A stretch of 64,000 nt of DNA from Leptospira sp. 96542. GTDB lineage: Bacteria; Spirochaetota; Leptospiria; Leptospirales; Leptospiraceae. The DNA lies in contig JARJFC010000002.1 of assembly GCA_029310945.1 (NCBI GenBank), positions 124,001 to 188,000 on the forward strand. The letters run 5' to 3'. The position numbers were made by a program, and so were the translations under genes. Under the pieces are notes generated by a model that was not told where the DNA came from, ran no database searches, and saw only the letters and a list, made by a program, of their open reading frames with translations. Shown here piece after piece: positions 41,353 to 49,132 of this stretch (the first letter of the stretch is position 1; every line of letters begins with the position of its first letter).

Positions 41353-43170
41353 ATGATTACCTCGGAAATCATACAAAGTTCAGCCAATTTGCTACTCGTT
41401 GAGGATGAAGCAATACTTGCAGTCTCTCAGACTCAGTTTTTAGAGAGTTATGGGTATTCTGTATCCCACGTAGCCAATGCTGACGATGCATTGTATTATG
41501 TATCATCACATTCAAATATCGATTTGGTGTTAATGGACATCCAGATTTCGGGCGGAATGGATGGGATCAGTTTGGCGGAAAAGATTTTGTCAATCCGAGA
41601 GCTTCCCATTATTTTCGTTAGTTCCTATTCCGAAAATGAGCTCCTGCAACGCATTGGCAACATCAAACATTATGGTTTTGTCCCCAAACTCAGTAATCCA
41701 CAAATTTTGGAATGTGTCATTAAATCTGCCTTAAAGTTGTTTGAGGCTCGCAAAGAATTGGCTCTACGTGAAAACGAGTTGCGAACCACCTTTGATTCCA
41801 TTGGGGATGCCATTATTGTCACAGACGCAGAAGGGATCATCACCGAGGTGAATTTGGTGGCGGCCGATATGGTTGGTTACTCCAAAGCAGAAATGCTGAC
41901 AAAATCGATGGAATCGGTTGTTTTTCTCATTCATTCCCATACTCGGGGTAGGTTTGAACATAATTTTCCACCTGATTTAGAAGAGAAAAAAAACAAAAAC
42001 ATCCGCAGTGAAAATCTAATCGTGGTTTCGAGGAATGGAAAAGAAACTCCTGTATCGCAGACCGTCTCACCTTTGTTTGATGAAAATAAAAAATTCAAAG
42101 GTATGGTTTTCGTATTTCGCGAATCAGATGTTTCTGAAAAACCAATCTCCCCCACAAGGCACGAAAGCATTTATGCAAAGGTTTTCCAACTCAGTCCCAT
42201 CGCCATGGCTCTCACTCGGGTAAAAGATGGCACATACTTCGATATAAACCCAGCCATGGAAGAAATGTTTGGTCTTGTTAAAACTGAAGTCATTGGGCAA
42301 CCATCAAATAAGTTTAACAAATGGAATGTGGATGGTGAAAACGAACGTATTCAAAAACTATTTAGAGAAAAAGGCAAAATCATTGGTGAAAAAATGCAAA
42401 TTCGCAATGGGGACGGCGAAATTTCAGATTTATTATTATTTGCCCAAGGGTTTGAAATTTCTGGCGAACACTATGTACTAGGAATGAATTTAGATATTTC
42501 CAAGTCGTTACAAATTGAGAAACGACTGGCAAAATCGTTAGAAGAAAAAGAAATTTTATTAAAAGAACTACAACACCGTGTTAAAAATAGTTTGGCCATC
42601 GTGTCTGGGCTACTTAGCATGGAAGCGTTCAAAGTGGAAGACCCGAAAGCCAAACAGTCTTTTTTAAATGCACAATCACGTATTACTTCCATGTCGAAGG
42701 TTTATGAAAGTTTATACCAATCCCAAGATTTAGAATCTGTAAACCTAAAGGTTTATATTGAGGACTTAGTACATAGTTTACATGACATATTTGTGCTCAA
42801 CCCAACTAAGATTCGTTTTGTGATGAAACTAGCAGATATCCACCTAGATCTAAAACGCGCTCTTCCTTTGGGTTTGGTTTTGAACGAACTTCTCACCAAT
42901 GCCTTGAAGTATGCATACCCGGGGGATTCTGGCGGGGAAGTTCGGATCCACCTCACCGAACACCAGAACAATGTGAACCTAACAGTCTCCGATGATGGTT
43001 GTGGTTTGCCAGAAGAAGTGAATATCAACAAAGGAAACCATTTTGGTTATGAACTCATCCGAAGTTTAACAAGCCAAATCAAAGGGATATTTTCCTCAGT
43101 TTCCAAGGCGGGTGAGGGTCTCACTGTCATCATCGCCTTTCCCCTCCAACAGCTAAATCCTAAACTTTGA
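41353..43170 (+). CDS. Cytoplasmic REC-PAS-PAS histidine kinase (HisKA_2/HWE-like)
   Basis: This 605-residue soluble protein has an amino-terminal receiver (LLLVEDEA, Asp62 in DLVLMDIQI). Two PAS domains follow (about 135-270 and 280-395: FDSIGDAIIVTDAEG, LSPIAMALTRVKDG), then a HisKA_2 dimerisation helix (LKELQHRVKNSLAIVSGLLS with the phospho-His). The HATPase domain has LNELLTNALKYAYP and VSDDGCGLP. No membrane segment is found. It can take phosphate on Asp and pass signals to another regulator, so it may be a relay node. It overlaps the convergent TetR gene by 11 bases. Confidence 0.9.
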   Translation: MITSEIIQSSANLLLVEDEAILAVSQTQFLESYGYSVSHVANADDALYYVSSHSNIDLVLMDIQISGGMDGISLAEKILSIRELPIIFVSSYSENELLQRIGNIKHYGFVPKLSNPQILECVIKSALKLFEARKELALRENELRTTFDSIGDAIIVTDAEGIITEVNLVAADMVGYSKAEMLTKSMESVVFLIHSHTRGRFEHNFPPDLEEKKNKNIRSENLIVVSRNGKETPVSQTVSPLFDENKKFKGMVFVFRESDVSEKPISPTRHESIYAKVFQLSPIAMALTRVKDGTYFDINPAMEEMFGLVKTEVIGQPSNKFNKWNVDGENERIQKLFREKGKIIGEKMQIRNGDGEISDLLLFAQGFEISGEHYVLGMNLDISKSLQIEKRLAKSLEEKEILLKELQHRVKNSLAIVSGLLSMEAFKVEDPKAKQSFLNAQSRITSMSKVYESLYQSQDLESVNLKVYIEDLVHSLHDIFVLNPTKIRFVMKLADIHLDLKRALPLGLVLNELLTNALKYAYPGDSGGEVRIHLTEHQNNVNLTVSDDGCGLPEEVNINKGNHFGYELIRSLTSQIKGIFSSVSKAGEGLTVIIAFPLQQLNPKL

Positions 43171-43795
43171 TCTTGGTGCGGATGCGTTTTCTCCCTCGGA
43201 TGGTTCCAACAAATACCAAACGCAATTGTTTCACCGTTAAAAATTTTAATTTCCGTATGTCTTGGTGGTCTTTCCCATCCAAATCCAAAAATTCCGACGC
43301 CCGTTGGAAGGCAACACCCACGATCATCTGTGAAGCAAAGAGGGTGTCTGCAAAGGAAATGGATTTCGGCATCCGCATATCCAAAGCCAATTCGGAAGCG
43401 ATGGTTTCCATGGCTGTTCGGATTTTTTCTCGGATTTTTTTATAACCGCCATTGCGCTCTCTCGAAATGAACCGAAATAGGGAGCGGTTTTTGGACACAT
43501 AATCAAAAAAATAACCAATTGAGGAGTGGAGGGCGGATCGGTAGGCGCCTTTTTTACGAGCATCCTTCAAAATACTTGCGATTTTTTCGGCCGAGTCATC
43601 CACAAGCGCCAGGCCAAGTTCTTCCATCGATTTAAAATGGCGGTAAAAGGCAGCTGGAACGATCCCAGCTTCCCCAGCCACTTCTCTGAGGCTAAGTTCC
43701 CCCAAACCCTTTTCTTCACTCATGAGAGAAAGGGCGGCGAACATGAGATTTTGGTGGGTTTTGAGCTTTTGCTGGTATCGTTTGTTGATTTTCAT
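43160..43795 (-). CDS. TetR-family regulator, probably of the desaturase genes
   Basis: The 211-residue protein has a TetR helix-turn-helix near residues 25-65 (FAALSLMSEEKGLGELSLREVAGEAGIVPAAFYRHFKSMEELG, in sequence) and an all-helical ligand domain. The layout resembles FabR/DesT-type regulators that control unsaturated fatty acid synthesis. It is divergent from a ferredoxin reductase and fatty acid desaturase pair; two palindromes lie in the 147-base gap. It probably represses that pair and itself in response to acyl-CoA. Confidence 0.85.
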   Translation of the reverse strand: MKINKRYQQKLKTHQNLMFAALSLMSEEKGLGELSLREVAGEAGIVPAAFYRHFKSMEELGLALVDDSAEKIASILKDARKKGAYRSALHSSIGYFFDYVSKNRSLFRFISRERNGGYKKIREKIRTAMETIASELALDMRMPKSISFADTLFASQMIVGVAFQRASEFLDLDGKDHQDIRKLKFLTVKQLRLVFVGTIRGRKRIRTKIKV

Positions 43796-43868
43796 TGGGA
43801 TTTTGCGAATTGAGTAAACGATTGTTCATTTTTTTTCTAAGGCAAGGACAAAAATAGGGAATTTAGGT

Positions 43869-43899
43869 TTGACATAGTTAACACTGTAAATTAACAGTG
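43869..43899 (+). promoter_or_regulatory. Desaturase-operon promoter with internal palindrome
   Basis: TTGACA (43869-43874) is a consensus -35 box. CACTGT (43882-43887) and ACAGTG (43894-43899) are perfect inverted arms with a 6-base centre that overlap the expected -10 position. A repressor bound here would block initiation. Confidence 0.55.
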
Positions 43900-43911
43900 A
43901 TAGATAACTAC

Positions 43912-43927
43912 GTGAACAGTCGTTCAC
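43912..43927. promoter_or_regulatory. TetR-type operator candidate GTGAAC-AGTC-GTTCAC
   Basis: This perfect 16-bp palindrome lies 16 bases before the ferredoxin-reductase ATG. GTGAAC/GTTCAC arms resemble sites bound by FabR/DesT-like regulators. The adjacent TetR gene makes it the likely binding site. Confidence 0.6.
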
Positions 43928-43942
43928 TGAAAGAGGCGAAAA

Positions 43943-45028
43943 ATGAAAACCTTTCCATTTATCTTCAACAAACCCCTGGATGTTTGGCAGTCCCTCCAGC
44001 CAAAAGAATGGGCCGATTTTATCCTTGGTGAACTGAACCCTCGTTTTTCCTTCACCGCCACCAAAGCAAAAGTTGTGGGGGTCGTAAGCGAAACCGCCGA
44101 TGCCAAAACCTTTGTGCTCAAACCAAATTGGTTGTGGAAGGGTTTTAAAGCAGGTCAACATACGCCCGTTACTGTTGAGATTGGTGGTCGCAGGGTAACG
44201 CGTTTTTATAGCCTTTCTTCGGCACCAAATGAGAAATATATTTCTGTTACCATCAAACGACAACAAGGTGGTCTAGTTTCAAATTTTTTAAATGAAAAAA
44301 CGAAACTGGGAGATGTATGGGAGCTTGGAAACCCTACTGGAGATTTTAGCTTAGATTCAAATACCAAAGAGAATATTCTGTGTTTGGCTGGTGGAAGTGG
44401 AATTACTCCCATCCATTCGATCATAAGAGACTTGGGCACTAAAAACTTTGATGGAAAACTAACTCTCCTTTATTTTGCAAAATCGTTTGAAGATCTCATT
44501 TTGTATTCTTCCATTGAAAGATTAAAATCACAACATTCGTGGCTTACCGTTCACTATATTTTTTCTGATGTTCCCAAAGAAGGTTATGTTTTTGGATTTT
44601 TATCTGAAGAGATCGTAAATCAATTTTTGCCCAATTACAAAGAACATTCCATTATGGTTTGTGGTCCAGGGCCAATGCAGACCAAAGCAATTTCTATGTT
44701 CGAAGGATGTGATTTAAAATCGGAACTTTTTTTATTACCAACACAAATCAAAACCAAAATGAAAAAAGATAGTGTTGTGGAAGTGACTCTCACAAAAAGT
44801 TTCAAAACAATCGAACTCAAAGGTGAAAGATCTATTTTAGAAGAATTGGAAGAACAGGGTATCTTTCCACCAAGCGGTTGTCGTATGGGAATTTGCCATA
44901 CTTGCGTTTGTAAAAAAAATACTGGTTCAGTTACGGATTTGGCAACGGGTGAAGTGTCTGAATTGGGCGAAGAGAATATCCAACTTTGTGTATCTCGGGC
45001 AGAAAATAATTTAGAATTAGAGTTATAG
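43943..45028 (+). CDS. Flavin ferredoxin reductase with 2Fe-2S domain, electron donor to the desaturase
   Basis: This 361-residue protein has a FAD-binding reductase domain (RRVTRFYSLSSAPNE, LAGGSGITPIHSII for NAD(P)H, MVCGPGPMQTKA) and a carboxyl plant-type ferredoxin domain with SGCRMGICHTCVC and a later LCVSRA supplying the 2Fe-2S cysteines. It transfers electrons from NAD(P)H to the desaturase encoded next, the same partnership as the mycobacterial DesA3 system. The genes are 44 bases apart on one strand. The upstream palindromes suggest control by the divergent TetR protein. Confidence 0.9.
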   Translation: MKTFPFIFNKPLDVWQSLQPKEWADFILGELNPRFSFTATKAKVVGVVSETADAKTFVLKPNWLWKGFKAGQHTPVTVEIGGRRVTRFYSLSSAPNEKYISVTIKRQQGGLVSNFLNEKTKLGDVWELGNPTGDFSLDSNTKENILCLAGGSGITPIHSIIRDLGTKNFDGKLTLLYFAKSFEDLILYSSIERLKSQHSWLTVHYIFSDVPKEGYVFGFLSEEIVNQFLPNYKEHSIMVCGPGPMQTKAISMFEGCDLKSELFLLPTQIKTKMKKDSVVEVTLTKSFKTIELKGERSILEELEEQGIFPPSGCRMGICHTCVCKKNTGSVTDLATGEVSELGEENIQLCVSRAENNLELEL

Positions 45029-45072
45029 GTTTAGAAAAATAATTAAGGATTCAATTGATTTAGGATTTATAT

Positions 45073-46251
45073 ATGAAAACAATTAGCAAAAAATTAACCA
45101 AAGAAGAAATCCAATTGTTTGGGGCGGAAGTGGATGCCCTTCGCAGTGAAATTATGGCAAAAGTTGGAAAAGAAGACGCTGACCATATCAAAAAAGTGTA
45201 CAAAACGTACAGATATACAGAAGTGATCGGTCGTGGACTCATTCATTTTAGTTTTGAACCAATTAGTTTTACCGTTGGTACTTTGTTACTATCGGTGTCT
45301 AAAATACTAAATAATATGGAAATTGGCCATAATGTGATGCACGGTCAATATGATTGGATGAATGATCCAAGGTTCAATTCAAGGACATTCGAATGGGACA
45401 TTGTGAGCGATTCACACCAATGGAAGTTCTACCATAATTATATGCACCATACCTTTACCAATGTGCTTGGAAAAGATCATGATTATGGTTATAATTTCAC
45501 TCGCCTAACGGAAGATCAAAAATGGAAACCAGTGCATTTGACACAGCCATTTACAAATATGCTTTTAGCGGCCAATTTTCAATGGGGAGTGGGTGCACAT
45601 GGATACCGGGTTGAGTATTTAGAAATACCTAAAAAACAAAGAAAGATGAAATCTTTAAAAGAATATAAAAAAGTTTTCTTCAAAAAGATCGAATTGCAAT
45701 TGTTAAAAGACTATTTGTTCTTTCCTCTTCTTGCGGGTTTGAATTTTCCAAAGGTGATTCTTGGAAATTTGATTGCTAATTTGATTCGGAATCTTTGGAC
45801 TTATGCCGTTATCTTTTGTGGACATTTTACCGAAAATGCAGAATCGTTTTCTGTGGAAGACATCAAAGATGAAACGAAAGCAGAGTGGTATTTACGCCAA
45901 CTCAAAGGCTCTTCTAATTTGGATGGTTCCAATTTGTTTTACACGATGACTGGACATTTGAGCCATCAAATTGAACACCATATGTTCCCTGATATGCCAG
46001 CGAAACGTTACCGTGAAGTGGCTCCTCGGCTAAAAGAAATCTGCCAAAAGTACGGGCAACATTATAATACGGGAAGTTTTGTTTCTCAATTTGCATCGGT
46101 TTGGAAGAGAATCATTGCATATGCCTTTCCAGATAAAATTGCGGGAAAACTAATGGGTTCCAAAAAGAAATATTTAGAACCAACTGGAATTCCCAATTTG
46201 GTAACGAACATAGCAACTGTTGATTTAAGCCAAACTGCAAAACTCACTTAA
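45073..46251 (+). CDS. Membrane fatty acid (acyl-CoA) desaturase
   Basis: The 392-residue protein has the three histidine boxes of diiron membrane desaturases: HNVMH, HNYMHH (in WKFYHNYMHHTF) and HQIEHH (in GHLSHQIEHHMFP), with hydrophobic segments between. It resembles DesA3-like stearoyl-CoA desaturases, which insert a cis double bond into long-chain acyl-CoA at the inner membrane. It depends on the reductase encoded just before. A perfect terminator follows, shared with the convergent acyl-CoA dehydrogenase gene. Confidence 0.92.
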   Translation: MKTISKKLTKEEIQLFGAEVDALRSEIMAKVGKEDADHIKKVYKTYRYTEVIGRGLIHFSFEPISFTVGTLLLSVSKILNNMEIGHNVMHGQYDWMNDPRFNSRTFEWDIVSDSHQWKFYHNYMHHTFTNVLGKDHDYGYNFTRLTEDQKWKPVHLTQPFTNMLLAANFQWGVGAHGYRVEYLEIPKKQRKMKSLKEYKKVFFKKIELQLLKDYLFFPLLAGLNFPKVILGNLIANLIRNLWTYAVIFCGHFTENAESFSVEDIKDETKAEWYLRQLKGSSNLDGSNLFYTMTGHLSHQIEHHMFPDMPAKRYREVAPRLKEICQKYGQHYNTGSFVSQFASVWKRIIAYAFPDKIAGKLMGSKKKYLEPTGIPNLVTNIATVDLSQTAKLT

Positions 46252-46301
46252 AGCCGCCATATAAGTAAGTTTTGCAAATTACAAAGTCGATTTTTATTTC
46301 T

Positions 46302-46331
46302 ACCCAAACCAATTCTGGTTTGGGTTTTTTT
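46302..46331. terminator. Bidirectional terminator
   Basis: ACCCAAACCA-ATTC-TGGTTTGGGT is a perfect 10-bp hairpin with TTTTTT on the plus strand; it separates the convergent desaturase and acyl-CoA dehydrogenase genes and overlaps the latter's stop by two bases. Confidence 0.88.
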
Positions 46332-48045
46332 ATACCAAAGACTTGAGTTTGATATGATTTGCTGAGAGGATGGCAAGTGAATCCGAATGGAAACCTTTGC
46401 AGAGTTTGGTTCTATGTTCCTTTTTAGATTTTGAACGATTTTTAGCCCTTTCCATTAAATAACTAACCACCAAACGAGCAGCAGACTCAACTACTTCAAA
46501 AGAATAGGCTTCTTTTGATTCCTGGTTTTGTATGGATTTGTATGTTTCTACAATGGATTCAAATTCAGTCCTAATTTGGTTTAGAACGGTGTGGTTTTCA
46601 CTTCCTTTGGCCAAGTGATCCAAATAAGATCGGAAAACACCTGTTTGACTCATGCCCGAACTCACACCACCAATGGCAGCGTTCACTTGGATTTGAGTTG
46701 TCCCATCATAAATATTTGTGATCCTTGCGTCTCGGTATAACCTAGATAAATCGTAATCTTCTGTATAACCAGCTCCACCCAAAACCTGTAAACCATCGTA
46801 AACAAGATCGTTACACATTTCCGAATTATAATACTTTGAAATTGGAGTGAGGGTGTTTGCCACTTTCTCCCAAAATTTTGCTGTTTTGGTCTCTTCGGGA
46901 GATAAGACCCTACCATCCTCATACCAACTGTATTTGTCCACTGAATATGCAGCTTCTACCATGAGGCAACGCATACCAGAAAGTTCCCTTTCCATACGAT
47001 CTAACATTCGTTTAACGGCAGGAATTTCGTAAATGGGTTTGCCAAATTGGATTCGTTCTTTGGCATATTTGAGTGCCTCTTCGAAAGCGGCCGTCACAAT
47101 GCCTGTACCTTGGGATGAAACGCTGAGCCTTGCTCCATTGAGCATACCCATTACATACTTCACAAGGCCAAAACCTTCTTTGCCGACCAAATAACCTTTG
47201 CTATTTTCAAAAACTGTTTCACAGGTTGCAGAGGCTTTGATGCCTAATTTTTTTTCGATCCCTTGAACAGCATATTCATTATTTTCTACGATAAAAAAGG
47301 ACAAACCTCTAGCGCCACTTTCTTGTGTGCCTGTTCTTGCTAATGTTAATGTGAGGCCAGGACTTCCATTGATTCCGCAAGCCATGGTTTGAAAACGTTT
47401 CGTGCCAGTTAACAACCATTCGTCGTCTTTTTTTTCTGCTTTGGTTGTGATGTTTGGTAAATCAGAGCCAAAATCTGGTTCCGATAACCCCATCGTGACT
47501 GTATAATGATTGTCTATGATTTTCGGGATCCATTCTTCTTTCATTTCTTCGGAAGCACAAACTTCCAAAATGGCAGCAAGACCCATACTGCCCACAGCGA
47601 TTGTGATCGAACTATCCGAACGATACATGAGTTCAGCGATCATTGCTTTGATGATATTGGGAACTCCAAGCCCACCATATTTACGTTTGAATGCAGCGGG
47701 GCCGAGTCCAGCTGCATGGTATTTTTGTATGACGTCTACCATTTCTTCTGAATGAATTACGTTTCCATTTTCAAATTTTAAACCCTTGTGGTCCACGATG
47801 CCAGCAACTTGCGAAACATAAACTCCGGAAATTTCACCACAGGAATTTAAGATTTCTTCATAATAAGCAAGGGCTTCTTGCAAATTTGAGGGAGCCATTT
47901 CCAAACGTGGGTTTTTGGTTTCGAGATAGGTTTTTGCATCGGCAAAATTGTTTTCGTAAATGGGGACGATTTCATTCCAATCAATCAGTTCAAAAAAATG
48001 TTCTTTAAGGTCTTCGTTGGTTTGGAAATAGTTGCTTTGGATCAT
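46330..48045 (-). CDS. Acyl-CoA dehydrogenase
   Basis: This 571-residue protein is an FAD-dependent acyl-CoA dehydrogenase with an extra carboxyl helical region, the size of the long bacterial branch (AidB/FadE5-like). It shows YGGLGVPNIIKAMIAE, TMGLSEPDFGSDLPNIT, the FAD-binding ACGINGSPGL region, RIQFGKPIYEIPAVKRM and LQVLGGAGYTEDYDLSRLYRDARI in order. It performs the first step of beta-oxidation. GATC palindromes just upstream of the start look like a regulator site. It is probably monocistronic. Confidence 0.9.
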   Translation of the reverse strand: MIQSNYFQTNEDLKEHFFELIDWNEIVPIYENNFADAKTYLETKNPRLEMAPSNLQEALAYYEEILNSCGEISGVYVSQVAGIVDHKGLKFENGNVIHSEEMVDVIQKYHAAGLGPAAFKRKYGGLGVPNIIKAMIAELMYRSDSSITIAVGSMGLAAILEVCASEEMKEEWIPKIIDNHYTVTMGLSEPDFGSDLPNITTKAEKKDDEWLLTGTKRFQTMACGINGSPGLTLTLARTGTQESGARGLSFFIVENNEYAVQGIEKKLGIKASATCETVFENSKGYLVGKEGFGLVKYVMGMLNGARLSVSSQGTGIVTAAFEEALKYAKERIQFGKPIYEIPAVKRMLDRMERELSGMRCLMVEAAYSVDKYSWYEDGRVLSPEETKTAKFWEKVANTLTPISKYYNSEMCNDLVYDGLQVLGGAGYTEDYDLSRLYRDARITNIYDGTTQIQVNAAIGGVSSGMSQTGVFRSYLDHLAKGSENHTVLNQIRTEFESIVETYKSIQNQESKEAYSFEVVESAARLVVSYLMERAKNRSKSKKEHRTKLCKGFHSDSLAILSANHIKLKSLV

Positions 48046-48080
48046 GATGATTACACCTACTAGGACTAAATTCTAAATCA

Positions 48081-48101
48081 TTGATCAATTTGATCGATCA
48101 A
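48081..48101. promoter_or_regulatory. GATC-rich palindromic site before the acyl-CoA dehydrogenase gene
   Basis: TTGATC (48081-48086) and GATCAA (48096-48101) are inverted arms; the centre adds TTGATCAA and GATCGATC half palindromes. It lies 36 bases before the start codon, a fitting place for a fatty-acid-responsive repressor. Confidence 0.45.
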
Positions 48102-48325
48102 AAAAAACTAAATATGTGAAATTATCTTTTAAAGAGTGTAAAAAGTGAACCAATTGGTATATTGGTGTGGTTTCTTGCAAATACTGTTTAATTGGTGTTT
48201 GGTTGTTGAACTTCATGAGAAACTAGTTTTGCCCTCCAAATTTTGATTTTGGAATTGCAAATTTCAAAAAATTCAGTATGATTATCTATGAACCCGAAGG
48301 AATTTTTTCAGGTTTTAGGAGTTGT

Positions 48326-49132
48326 ATGAGAAAGTATCTACCATTGTTTTTTTTGTTGGGGTTTCTTGCTTGCGCCACTGTCCCAAGTGCAGATCTCCCC
48401 GTTAAATCCTCTGTAGAAGGAAAACCATTCGAATACAAATTGGATGGAAAAACTTATGAAGGTTATTTAGCTTCTGATTCTTCGCAAGCAGGAAAACGCC
48501 CAGGCATTCTTGTTATTCATGAGTGGTGGGGTTTGAATGATTACCCAAAACAAAGAGCGAAACAGTTGGCCGATATGGGATACGTTGCTTTTGCAATGGA
48601 TATCTACGGAAAAGGAATTATGGCCAAAGACCATAACGAAGCTGGCAAACTATCGAGTGCCAATGGAGACGCGAAAGTCCTTCTAAAAAAAATCAACAAA
48701 GCTCTGGAGATTTTAAAATCAAATCCTAATGTAGATAGTACAAAAATAGGAGCTATTGGGTATTGTTTTGGTGGAAAAGGAGTCATTGAGCTTGCGTTAG
48801 ATGGTTCGCAATTGAAAGGTGGAGTTGTATCTTTCCATGGTCTTTTGGGTAGCCAAAATTTAGTTTCGGGTTCAAAAAAAGTAAAAACTAAAATCTTGGT
48901 TCACCACGGAGCGGATGATCCGTTTATGCCCAAGGAAACAGTGACAAATTTTGTGAAGGTGTTGACCGATGCTAAAGCTCCATTGACTTTCGTCGCGCAT
49001 CCAGGAGCAGTGCACGGTTTTACAAGACCAGGCTCCGAAAAACACGGATTACCTGGCCTGGCATACAATGAAAAAGCGGATTATGCTTCCTTTGAAAGTA
49101 TGAAAAACTTTTTTGCAGAAAATTTTAAATAA
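48326..49132 (+). CDS. Dienelactone hydrolase-family lipoprotein
   Basis: The 268-residue protein has a lipobox (FLLGFLACATV), then a dienelactone-hydrolase fold: GILVIHEWWGLNDYPKQRAKQLADMGY, the Cys nucleophile in AIGYCFGGKGV, VHHGADDPFMP with the catalytic Asp and HPGAVHGFTRPGS with the His. Exported forms act on ester or lactone bonds in the periplasm; substrate unknown. I chose the ATG giving MRKYLPLFF rather than the earlier one. Its 3' end overlaps the convergent CzcA gene by 52 bases. Confidence 0.87.
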   Translation: MRKYLPLFFLLGFLACATVPSADLPVKSSVEGKPFEYKLDGKTYEGYLASDSSQAGKRPGILVIHEWWGLNDYPKQRAKQLADMGYVAFAMDIYGKGIMAKDHNEAGKLSSANGDAKVLLKKINKALEILKSNPNVDSTKIGAIGYCFGGKGVIELALDGSQLKGGVVSFHGLLGSQNLVSGSKKVKTKILVHHGADDPFMPKETVTNFVKVLTDAKAPLTFVAHPGAVHGFTRPGSEKHGLPGLAYNEKADYASFESMKNFFAENFK

